Positions 23,999 through 31,782 of a DNA stretch of 64,000 bases are shown piece by piece. Made by a program: the position numbers and the translations under genes. How positions within the stretch are numbered: the first letter of the stretch is position 1; every line of letters starts with the position of its first letter. This DNA comes from Herbinix sp. (GTDB lineage: Bacteria; Bacillota; Clostridia; Lachnospirales; Lachnospiraceae). The notes beneath the pieces were generated by a model. That model ran no database searches. It saw nothing but the letters and a program-made list of their open reading frames with translations, and was not told where the DNA came from. The stretch lies in NCBI GenBank assembly GCA_029256105.1, contig JAQSYO010000003.1, positions 62,001-126,000 of the forward strand, read 5' to 3'.

Positions 23999-25414
23999 AT
24001 GAAAAAACAAGGATTAAATCCTTATCTTCCATCATGGGAATATATTCCTGATGGTGAACCATATGTTTTTAATGAAAGAGTATATGTGTATGGCTCCCAT
24101 GATCGTTTTAATGGATATGCATATTGTCTAAATGATTATGTGTGTTGGTCTGCACCAGCAGATGACATGTCAGATTGGCGTTATGAAGGGATTATCTACA
24201 AAAGAACGGATGTTGAAGGCAATGATGATTGCGATAGCTGCCTTTATGCCCCTGATGTTACGGTAGGACAGGACGGTAGATATTATTTGTTCTACGTGGA
24301 TAGCAAACGCTCCATCGTATCAGTTGCTGTCTGTGAAACACCGGCAGGCAAATATAAATTCTATGGATATGTACATTACTTAGATGGAACAATTTTAGGT
24401 GAAAGAGAGGGCGACCAACCTCAATTTGATCCAGGAGTGCTCACTGAGGGAGATAGAACCTATCTATATACCGGTTTTTGTTTAAGTGGTGATAAAACAA
24501 GAAATGGAGCGATGGTAACAGTACTTGGACCAGATATGCTTACTATTATAGAAAAGCCGGTATTTGTTGCACCAAGTGAACCTTATAGCAAGGGAAGTGG
24601 TTTTGAGGGACATGAATTTTTTGAGGCACCGTCGATAAGAAAGAGGGGAGATACCTATTATTTTATCTATTCCTCAATTGTTATGCATGAATTGTGTTAT
24701 GCTACAAGTAAATATCCAACAAAGGGCTTTGAATACAAAGGAGTAATTGTAAGTAATAATGATTTACACATCGCTTCCTATAAGCCTGCAGAAAAGCCAA
24801 TGTTTTATGGTGGCAATAACCATGGTAGTATTGTTGAAATAAAAGGAAAATGGTATATTTTTTATCATAGACACACGAATGGAACAAACTTTAGCAGACA
24901 GGGCTGTATGGAGCAGTTAAATTTTTTGGAGGACGGAACTATTCCCCAAGTAGAAATGACCTCCTGTGGTTCAAATGACGGGCCACTAAAGGGGAAGGGT
25001 GAATATCCGGCCTATCTGGCATGTAATCTGTTCTGCAAGGATGAAGCAATTTATACAGATGGTACCGGAGCTTGGATGGATGGACAATTTCCTAAGATTA
25101 CTCAAGATGGAAGAGATGGCGATGAAGAAATCGGTTATATTGCCAATATGAAGGCTTCTGCTACGGCTGGTTTCAAGTATTTTGACTGTAAAGGAATTGA
25201 GAAAATAAAAATTAAGGTACGTGGATATTGTAGTGGTGATTATGAAGTAAAAACCTCTTGGAATGGGAAAGCGCTAGGCACAATATCAGTTGGATATTCA
25301 AATGTATGGAAGGAATATTCATCGAATATAACAATTCCGGATGGTATTCAGGCATTGTACTTTACATATACCGGTCGAGGTAGTGCAAGCCTTGCTTCCT
25401 TTACCTTGGAATGA
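23999..25414 (+). CDS. GH43 glycosidase with C-terminal CBM6-like domain, cytoplasmic
   Basis: A 471-residue enzyme. The five-bladed propeller occupies roughly residues 1-320: the base candidate is Asp18 (IPDGEPYVF), and Asp144 (FDPGVL) and the acid candidate Glu209 (FFEAPSI) complete a plausible GH43 triad. A beta-sandwich follows at about residues 340-471 (MKASATAGFKYFDCKG, ending ASLASFTLE), resembling CBM6. The family contains arabinofuranosidases and xylosidases that trim arabinoxylan pieces. No signal peptide, so it acts on imported oligosaccharides. It is a single gene ended by a terminator. The family is firm; the exact substrate is unknown. Confidence 0.87.
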   Translation: MKKQGLNPYLPSWEYIPDGEPYVFNERVYVYGSHDRFNGYAYCLNDYVCWSAPADDMSDWRYEGIIYKRTDVEGNDDCDSCLYAPDVTVGQDGRYYLFYVDSKRSIVSVAVCETPAGKYKFYGYVHYLDGTILGEREGDQPQFDPGVLTEGDRTYLYTGFCLSGDKTRNGAMVTVLGPDMLTIIEKPVFVAPSEPYSKGSGFEGHEFFEAPSIRKRGDTYYFIYSSIVMHELCYATSKYPTKGFEYKGVIVSNNDLHIASYKPAEKPMFYGGNNHGSIVEIKGKWYIFYHRHTNGTNFSRQGCMEQLNFLEDGTIPQVEMTSCGSNDGPLKGKGEYPAYLACNLFCKDEAIYTDGTGAWMDGQFPKITQDGRDGDEEIGYIANMKASATAGFKYFDCKGIEKIKIKVRGYCSGDYEVKTSWNGKALGTISVGYSNVWKEYSSNITIPDGIQALYFTYTGRGSASLASFTLE

Positions 25415-25495
25415 GATGATTTAAAAATCTAGGGAAAATTTGTTTTTTGAATAATCATTTTTTACTAAGCATAACGTAGTAACAACCGAATAAAA

Positions 25496-25536
25496 ACATC
25501 CCGTATTAATCTTGAAATTAATACAGGATGTTTTTT
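25496..25536 (+). terminator. Rho-independent terminator after GH43 gene
   Basis: A 15-bp stem with one mismatch (ACATCCCGTATTAAT with ATTAATACAGGATGT), a 6-nt loop and a T-run. Confidence 0.9.
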
Positions 25537-25574
25537 GTGATAGGCTAAGCAAATATTCATATAATTTTTAGAAT

Positions 25575-25709
25575 AATCAAGGATTTCGGCGGAATACGTT
25601 CTTTAATTCTATTACTACAGTTGCATTTTCAATTGTCTCTCCGGTAGTTGCCAGCCGGATCATCGGACATTATGATATTATAAGTAATTTATTTTTTATT
25701 AGTATTTAG
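25575..25709 (+). pseudogene. Possible tail of a lost membrane transporter
   Basis: Frame 3 is open for 44 codons and reads NSITTVAFSIVSPVVASRII then GHYDIISNLFFISI, which resembles the last two spans of an MFS-type permease. There is no start or ribosome site, and the end overlaps the response-regulator stop on the other strand. A remnant is likely but not proven. Confidence 0.35.
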
Positions 25710-26453
25710 TCTCTCTCTGTAGCTGGCAGGACTACTTCCTGTGACCTGCTTAAAGGATTTACTAAAGTGGAATGGATCCGTATAACCGACCATGTTAGCA
25801 ACCATATTAATTGTCAAAGAAAAGTCCCCTAGTAATTGCTTGGCTATATTAATGCGATAATTCAAAATGTATTTCGAAGGTGTGATATTTGTATGCTTCA
25901 CAAAGATTTTTGTCAAATAAGAGGGAGAAAATGCAAAATTATCTGCGATGATATTGAGATCAATTGGTTTTTGATAATTTGACTCAATATACTTTTTAAT
26001 CAGAGATGCAATTTCATCGGAACTTAAGGAAGGTAGCTTCTGGGTAGAGGTAAACATTTCATGTGAGGAAAAGAAGTTAAGCTCCAAACGCTTTAAAATG
26101 CCAGTTAACTCCTCTAAATTCACTGGTTTTAAAAGATAAGCAAATACACCATATTCAATTGCTGATTGTGCATAGGCAAAATCATCATGGCCGCTTAATA
26201 CTACACACTTGATGTAATTATTGTATTCTGAAATTTGCTTAATTAGTTCGATACCATCCATGACAGGCATTTGAATATCTGTAAAAATAACATTTGGTGT
26301 ATGTTGCTTAATAAAACTTAAAGCATCTTCTCCATTACTTTCGATACTGATCACTTTAAAGTTCTCATTCACTAATTCAATATTTTTGGCAATATTTTTC
26401 GCTATTAATTTTTCATCTTCGACTACTACAACAGAAAAAAGTCTCTCACTCAT
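25689..26453 (-). CDS. Response regulator, REC plus AraC DNA-binding domain (YesN type)
   Basis: A 254-residue regulator. The receiver domain (residues 6-120) has the acidic pair EDE near residue 12, the phospho-acceptor aspartate in NVIFTDIQMPVMDG, and the switch lysine in YLLKPVN. The C-terminal AraC domain has LNIIADNFAFSPSYLTKIF and INMVANMVGYTDPFHFSKSF, ending GSSPASYRE. It lacks the long middle region of typical YesN proteins (compare the 528-residue one at 46723). Its start overlaps the kinase gene stop by 8 bp, so both are translated together. It most likely activates the divergent sugar transporter operon at 28491. Confidence 0.92.
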   Translation of the reverse strand: MSERLFSVVVVEDEKLIAKNIAKNIELVNENFKVISIESNGEDALSFIKQHTPNVIFTDIQMPVMDGIELIKQISEYNNYIKCVVLSGHDDFAYAQSAIEYGVFAYLLKPVNLEELTGILKRLELNFFSSHEMFTSTQKLPSLSSDEIASLIKKYIESNYQKPIDLNIIADNFAFSPSYLTKIFVKHTNITPSKYILNYRINIAKQLLGDFSLTINMVANMVGYTDPFHFSKSFKQVTGSSPASYRERLNTNKK

Positions 26454-28284
26454 TTATTTTTCCTCCTATTGTTAATAGAGCTCCTCCATGCGCCAAATTA
26501 CTGATCCGAAATATATGACTTCCTTTATAAAGAAGTTTAAAACGTATATAGATATTCATCAGTCCCATGCCGCTAATCTCAAGATTTGGCAAAAGTCCGG
26601 TTTTATTTATTTCATTAATTTTTTCGTTTAGAATTTCAATTTCTGAATCAGCAAAGCCTGTACCATTATCAGAAATTGATAATTCCCAGTAGGAATTTGT
26701 TATTGTACCGTTAATGTTGATTTTCCAAGGTGGCTTTACAGATTTTGTTGCAAATTTTATAGAATTTTCGACAATCAGCTGTAGGCATAGCTTTGGAATT
26801 TTAATGTTTTGCATTTCATTCGGGATTGCAATCTCATAGATTATATCATCATCATAACGGGTTTTCATACATGACAAATATTCTAGGGTATGCTCAACCT
26901 CAAGTTTAAGAGGTACAAGCAACTCTTTATCGGAAGCAATATAGCGAAGAATGCTTGAAATATTTTGACACATGAGTTGTATTTCATCATCCATATGCTC
27001 ATCAGCCATACATTGAATTGTGGCTAGCGAGTTATAAAGAAAATGCGGATTCATCTGCGATTGCAAGGCTAGCATACGTGACTGCATTTCCTGATTTTGT
27101 AGAGTAATCTCACGTTCCATTGATCGCTGTGCCTTTTGTTGCATCGTAACTAAGGCGGAGTAGAGTGTATTAAATTCGATGATATGGGTATCTATATCCG
27201 GAAATATGTTCTTATTGGAATTTGTCATATCCAGTTTAAAGGACTGTACCTGCCTGTAGATTTTTGTAATAGGCGTAGTTATAATGTGTGCTGCTATAAA
27301 TGACAGTAAAAGCATTGCAAGAGCAATGATTAAGAGGATGATTACATTGGCTTTGATATATTCATAGATGGGCTTAAACAGGTTATTATTTTTGACTGCT
27401 ATCGTAACAGTAAAACCGGTATCCTCGGAGGTTTTATAAAACATATAAGTGTTTTTGTCATATCGATCTGTGATAACCTCATCAGAATTTATCGGTTTCT
27501 CGTTAGAAGTAATAGAAGAGAAATAAGCAGAGTGGTCGGAATTTAAAAAATCCGGATATATGGAGTTACCATTCTGATCATAAATGTAAATTTCTTCGCC
27601 ATAGGATTTCACAATATTTTTAATCTTTTGAGTTAAATAGGATATTGGATTTTTTACTTCTATAATTCCTTGCGGTATATTGTAGGAATTATAATACATT
27701 TCATATAGTGAAATAAAGGTTGCTCCATTTTTATAGGAATAAAAATCCTCCAGTCTTTTATCCTGATCACAACTAAGTAATCGATAATGTGAGGATGAGA
27801 TAAAAGGCTTATACCAAGAAAAATCCTTTGCCGATAATTTTGAAGTAGTGGTATCTAATCCTACTCCAAAGACACCCTTATCCAGAGAATACAGATAAAT
27901 CTGAACAACGGGCTGGTTTGGGCCTAATATGGTTGTCAACATATCGATGAGCTCTTTCGTGTTCTGAATATTATCATAAGCTACATCCTGATTCGTAGAA
28001 GAAACATTTTCATCAGCATTTATATAATTGGTAAAGCGTTCTTTTATCAAATTTGAGTATGCAATATTCAGTGCAACTGTATTCAGTGTATTGGCTTCTT
28101 CATCAATATAGGAGGATATCGTATTAACGTTTTGTTTCATTAACAGGAATGCATTATTCTTTATTTTTTTTGATTCTGAGATGATAGATATAGACATAAA
28201 GGTAATTAATACAACAAATAAGATATAAAAGTAAGTAAAAAACAAGGTGGATTGAATACTTGTTGATTTTTTTTGCAGCTTCAT
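26446..28284 (-). CDS. Sensor histidine kinase (YesM type)
   Basis: A 612-residue membrane kinase. Spans at about residues 15-40 and 305-328 flank an extracellular sensor; a HAMP-like linker follows, then the His_kinase domain with QMNPHFLYNSLATIQ (the phospho-histidine is in PHFLYN) and an ATPase domain with IVENSIKFA and DNGTGF. YesM-type kinases sense sugars or sugar-loaded binding proteins. The ATG at 28284 was preferred (GAGAGGA about 10 bases upstream); the longer open frame would add an odd leader. It is divergent from the sugar ABC operon it probably serves and is read from the promoter at 28381-28409. Confidence 0.92.
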   Translation of the reverse strand: MKLQKKSTSIQSTLFFTYFYILFVVLITFMSISIISESKKIKNNAFLLMKQNVNTISSYIDEEANTLNTVALNIAYSNLIKERFTNYINADENVSSTNQDVAYDNIQNTKELIDMLTTILGPNQPVVQIYLYSLDKGVFGVGLDTTTSKLSAKDFSWYKPFISSSHYRLLSCDQDKRLEDFYSYKNGATFISLYEMYYNSYNIPQGIIEVKNPISYLTQKIKNIVKSYGEEIYIYDQNGNSIYPDFLNSDHSAYFSSITSNEKPINSDEVITDRYDKNTYMFYKTSEDTGFTVTIAVKNNNLFKPIYEYIKANVIILLIIALAMLLLSFIAAHIITTPITKIYRQVQSFKLDMTNSNKNIFPDIDTHIIEFNTLYSALVTMQQKAQRSMEREITLQNQEMQSRMLALQSQMNPHFLYNSLATIQCMADEHMDDEIQLMCQNISSILRYIASDKELLVPLKLEVEHTLEYLSCMKTRYDDDIIYEIAIPNEMQNIKIPKLCLQLIVENSIKFATKSVKPPWKININGTITNSYWELSISDNGTGFADSEIEILNEKINEINKTGLLPNLEISGMGLMNIYIRFKLLYKGSHIFRISNLAHGGALLTIGGKINE

Positions 28285-28353
28285 GCGGAAGACTATCCTC
28301 TCTAATGTTGAGTATATTAGGTTAAAATAATACATATGGCAAACTCAAAATAT

Positions 28354-28406
28354 ACATTCCAACGATTGGTTCCATACACTATAATAGTTACATAGCGTTG
28401 GAATGT
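28354..28406. repeat. Perfect 11-bp inverted repeat in the divergent promoter region
   Basis: ACATTCCAACG at 28354-28364 and CGTTGGAATGT at 28396-28406 are exact complements with 31 bp between them, so their centres are 42 bp (about four helix turns) apart. The right arm overlaps the -35 box and spacer of the kinase promoter and the left arm lies just past its start point. This is an operator-like arrangement, perhaps for the response regulator itself. Confidence 0.75.
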
Positions 28407-28409
28407 CAA
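28381..28409 (-). promoter_or_regulatory. Sigma-A promoter of the YesMN pair
   Basis: Read on the minus strand: TTGACA, 17 bp, TATTAT, about 97 bp before the kinase start. Its spacer contains one arm of the inverted repeat. Confidence 0.65.
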
Positions 28410-28490
28410 TATTGTATATTTAAATGTAGGTTTATTATACATTTATTGGCATAATGCTAAAATCAATGAGGATAAGAAGGGAAGGGTATT

Positions 28491-29864
28491 ATGAAATTGT
28501 GGAAAAAACTATTAGCTTTCGGGTTAACACTAACAATGTCAATCGTTTTAGTTGCATGTGGGGCTAAAGGGACAACGAATGAACCAACCGATACTCCGAG
28601 CAATACGGATACCAATACTGCTACGACTGCTCCAACAGCAGCACCAGAAGTGAAGGAAGATATTACAATATCATTTATGGCAAGCCAGGATTGGATTCAG
28701 GACGCTGAGTTAGAATTAGGTAAGAAATTTACGGAAGAGACAGGAATTAAAGTTGATTATCAAATAGTTCCAGCAGATCAGTATAACAGCTTGTTAATGA
28801 CAAAGCTTAATACAGGTGAATGTACTGATATTTTTGCAGGACAAAGTGGTAAATTTGATATTCAGACACAATACAATGTCGAAAAGAATGCGCTTGATCT
28901 AGCAAATGAAAGCTGGGCTAAGAATGTTGATGCCTTAGCAGCAGCTGAATTAACTGTAAATGGAGCGGTATATGGACAGCCAATTCAAGATGTTTCTTCT
29001 GTTTGGGCGATTGCTTATAACAAAAAGACCTTCAGTGAACTTGGTCTTTCAATTCCAACAAATTATGCTGAGTTTAAAACCGTATGTGATGCTATCTTAG
29101 CAGCAGGAAAAACACCTGTTTATGAGGCTGTATCGGATGGCTGGCATCATGTTCTTTGGTTACCAGAAACTGCGGTCAAGGCTGAAGTAGCAGCACCTGG
29201 TCTTGTAGACAAATTAAATAATAATGAAACTAAATTTGCTGATAATGACACATTAAAATTAATCTTAACTCAGATTAAAGAAATGGCTGATTTAGGATAC
29301 TGGGGTGACAACTACATGTCAAATGCATACGCGGATGCTGCAAAGAACATTGCCTCCGGTGACTATGTTATGACAGTTGCAAATCAAGGCTTTGGTGCAG
29401 AAGTAAATAAAGCTGATCCTAATTTCAGTATAGATGATATCGGATATTTTGTAATGCCTTTGGCTGACAATCAGACCTTGAATGTTAATCCATCAGGTCC
29501 TTCCAGATTTATCTTCTCTGGATCTAAAAATGTTGATGCAGCTAAGAAGTATTTGGATTACCTTGCTTCTGATGAAAGCTTGGCTTATCTGACTGAAAAT
29601 GTTTCGAAATTCAATAAATTACCATATAGTAACGCACCTTCAAAGTATACAGATGCGATAAAGGAATTTTACGACAGATATACATCACAGGGTACTGTAT
29701 TCCAGACTTCAGTTAAATACGTAAATCCTCAATGGATGGATATGGGTACTAATATATCTGCATTACTCTTAGGAGAAGAGACTCCAGAGGATGTTCTTAC
29801 TACGATTGATAAAACAAGAGCTGATCAAGCAAAAGCGGCAAGTGATCCAGCTTGGGCTAATTAG
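28491..29864 (+). CDS. Sugar ABC transporter binding lipoprotein (family 1)
   Basis: A 457-residue lipoprotein. The signal peptide ends in IVLVACGAK, so Cys23 would carry the lipid; a threonine/proline-rich linker (about residues 30-55) follows, then the MalE-like fold (LGKKFTEETGIKVDYQIVPA, WAIAYNKKTFSELGL). It should bind a sugar on the outer face and pass it to the two permeases encoded next. The GH31 alpha-xylosidase-like enzyme in the same operon points to a xylose-substituted glucan fragment or another alpha-glycoside, which is inference. It is divergent from the YesMN genes. Confidence 0.93.
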   Translation: MKLWKKLLAFGLTLTMSIVLVACGAKGTTNEPTDTPSNTDTNTATTAPTAAPEVKEDITISFMASQDWIQDAELELGKKFTEETGIKVDYQIVPADQYNSLLMTKLNTGECTDIFAGQSGKFDIQTQYNVEKNALDLANESWAKNVDALAAAELTVNGAVYGQPIQDVSSVWAIAYNKKTFSELGLSIPTNYAEFKTVCDAILAAGKTPVYEAVSDGWHHVLWLPETAVKAEVAAPGLVDKLNNNETKFADNDTLKLILTQIKEMADLGYWGDNYMSNAYADAAKNIASGDYVMTVANQGFGAEVNKADPNFSIDDIGYFVMPLADNQTLNVNPSGPSRFIFSGSKNVDAAKKYLDYLASDESLAYLTENVSKFNKLPYSNAPSKYTDAIKEFYDRYTSQGTVFQTSVKYVNPQWMDMGTNISALLLGEETPEDVLTTIDKTRADQAKAASDPAWAN

Positions 29865-29876
29865 TTAACTTGAACA

Positions 29877-29913
29877 ATGAGGCCGTCTTTGTTATTTGAG
29901 AAGACGGTCTCAT
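29877..29913 (+). terminator. Intercistronic stem-loop after the binding-protein gene
   Basis: A 13-bp stem (ATGAGGCCGTCTT with AAGACGGTCTCAT, one G-T pair) and an 11-nt loop, located 12 bp after the binding-protein stop and 23 bp before the permease start. Same layout as at 727-764. Confidence 0.75.
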
Positions 29914-29936
29914 TTACTAAACAGGAGGAACAGACT

Positions 29937-30815
29937 ATGAATAAGAAAAAAGTATACCCTATCTATTTTGTGTATGGAGCGCTCGCTTTATATACAGTAT
30001 TATTCGTAATTCCAAGTATCATAGGAATAGGTTACTCATTTACAGATTGGTCAGCATATTCAGATAAGTTAAAATTTGTGGGACTAGATAATTTTAAATT
30101 AGTTTTCTCTTCGGATGAAGATTATATGGCAATTATAACGAATACTTTGAAATTTACTTTTATAACAACAATATTAAAAAATGTGTTTGGACTTTTATTA
30201 GCATTATTACTTACGAAATCAATTAAGTTCTTGAATTTTCATAGAGGAATTATGTTTATGCCATCTGTTTTATCAACCTTAATCATCGGTATGATATTTA
30301 AGTCTATTCTTGACCCGGCGGATGGTCTGTTGAATACTTTTCTTAGAGCAATAGGGTTAGGGGCTTTAGCAGGAAAATGGTTGGTTACCTCTGAATTGGC
30401 TTTTGGCTCAGTAATGGCAGTAGATATCTGGAGAGGAACAGGATATATCATGACAATCTTGATTGCTGGTATTCTTTCTATTTCAACTACATACTATGAA
30501 GCAGCCAGCATAGATGGAGCGAATGGTGTTCAAAAGTTTCGTTTTATTACCTTCCCCTTACTATTACCAACTTTGGCTACCACAACAGTACTAAATGTTA
30601 TTTATGGTTTGAAGGTATTTGATATGATCTATGCCCTGACAAACGGTGGACCAGGTAAAACCACGACTGAAGTTTTATACACTGCAGTATTTAAAAAGTT
30701 TGGTACTGGCCAATATGCAGTAGGAACGGCGCTGTCATCGGTAATGTTCGTATTCATGGCTGTGATAGGAATATTTATGATAAAAATGATGACAAAGGAC
30801 GAGGTGATTGAGTAA
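29937..30815 (+). CDS. Sugar ABC transporter permease (MalF/UgpA type)
   Basis: A 292-residue permease with about six spans. The EAA loop is TTYYEAASIDGANGVQKFRF (about residues 184-203), and LTNGGPGKTTTEVL near residue 238 is a family hallmark. I chose the ATG at 29937, preceded by CAGGAGGAACAG; the open frame extends upstream into the hairpin and is not coding there. The stop shares one base with the next start (TAATG), showing translational coupling to the partner permease. Confidence 0.93.
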   Translation: MNKKKVYPIYFVYGALALYTVLFVIPSIIGIGYSFTDWSAYSDKLKFVGLDNFKLVFSSDEDYMAIITNTLKFTFITTILKNVFGLLLALLLTKSIKFLNFHRGIMFMPSVLSTLIIGMIFKSILDPADGLLNTFLRAIGLGALAGKWLVTSELAFGSVMAVDIWRGTGYIMTILIAGILSISTTYYEAASIDGANGVQKFRFITFPLLLPTLATTTVLNVIYGLKVFDMIYALTNGGPGKTTTEVLYTAVFKKFGTGQYAVGTALSSVMFVFMAVIGIFMIKMMTKDEVIE

Positions 30816-31639
30816 TGAAGAAAAAATTATTAAAGGGATTAATTAGCAATTTGATCGCATGGATCATCTCAATTATTTCATTGGCACCGCTGCTTCTAAT
30901 TTTATTTAACTCTTTAAAAACGAGCGATCAAGCATCCGATATGACGCTGAAATTACCAAGGTTCCCCATACAATGGGAAAATTTCTCAGTAGTTATTGAA
31001 AGAGGTAAGCTGTTAGCATCCTTTGTCAACAGCAGTATTTATACCATTGGAAGCGTTTTGATATGTTGTGTCTTTTCTGCTATGGCAGCGTATGTGCTAT
31101 CCAGAAACCGGAATAAGTTAACTAAGTTAATTTATTTATTTATCGTACTTGGTATCACGATGCCGGTTAATTATGTGGCATTAATGAAAGTTATGCTGTT
31201 CCTAAATTTACAAAATACTCAAGTCGGAATCATATTATTATATGCAGCAATGCAAATACCTTTTTCCGTGTTTTTGCTTTACAGCTTTATAGCTAAAATC
31301 CCAGTTGAACTAGATGAAGCAGGTATTATTGATGGTTGCAGTTCCTTGCGTCTTTTTGTTACAATTGTTTTTCCGCTTTTAAAGCCGGCAATCGCGACCG
31401 TAATCGTTCTTACTTTTTTAAATAACTGGAATGAATTTATTTCACCGCTCTACTTCCTCAGCAGTTCAACGAAGTGGCCAATGACGTTATCTGTCTATAA
31501 CTTCTTTGGTATGTACTTTAAAGATTGGAATTTGGTATGTGCCGATATTGTTATGACGAGTATCCCGGTTATTATTATTTATTTATTAGGTCAGAAACAT
31601 ATTGTATCCGGAATGACAGCAGGTGCAGTAAAAGGATAA
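30815..31639 (+). CDS. Sugar ABC transporter permease (MalG/UgpE type)
   Basis: A 274-residue partner permease with about six spans. The EAA loop reads PVELDEAGIIDGCSSLRLFV (about residues 162-181) and the protein ends VSGMTAGAVKG, the usual tail. The start overlaps the previous stop by one base. It completes the importer with the gene upstream; no ATPase is encoded here, as usual for MsmK-dependent systems. The GH31 gene follows after 143 bp. Confidence 0.93.
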   Translation: MKKKLLKGLISNLIAWIISIISLAPLLLILFNSLKTSDQASDMTLKLPRFPIQWENFSVVIERGKLLASFVNSSIYTIGSVLICCVFSAMAAYVLSRNRNKLTKLIYLFIVLGITMPVNYVALMKVMLFLNLQNTQVGIILLYAAMQIPFSVFLLYSFIAKIPVELDEAGIIDGCSSLRLFVTIVFPLLKPAIATVIVLTFLNNWNEFISPLYFLSSSTKWPMTLSVYNFFGMYFKDWNLVCADIVMTSIPVIIIYLLGQKHIVSGMTAGAVKG

Positions 31640-31782
31640 TTATATATTGAGGTTAGTTTTTCGCTGGATTTAAGATGATAGGTAGGAAGAGAAAACCAAT
31701 CGGTAATTAGATTGCCATTAATATCTTAATAGAATATGATAATATACAAATATTACCGTAAGGTATCATAATGGAGGAAATA

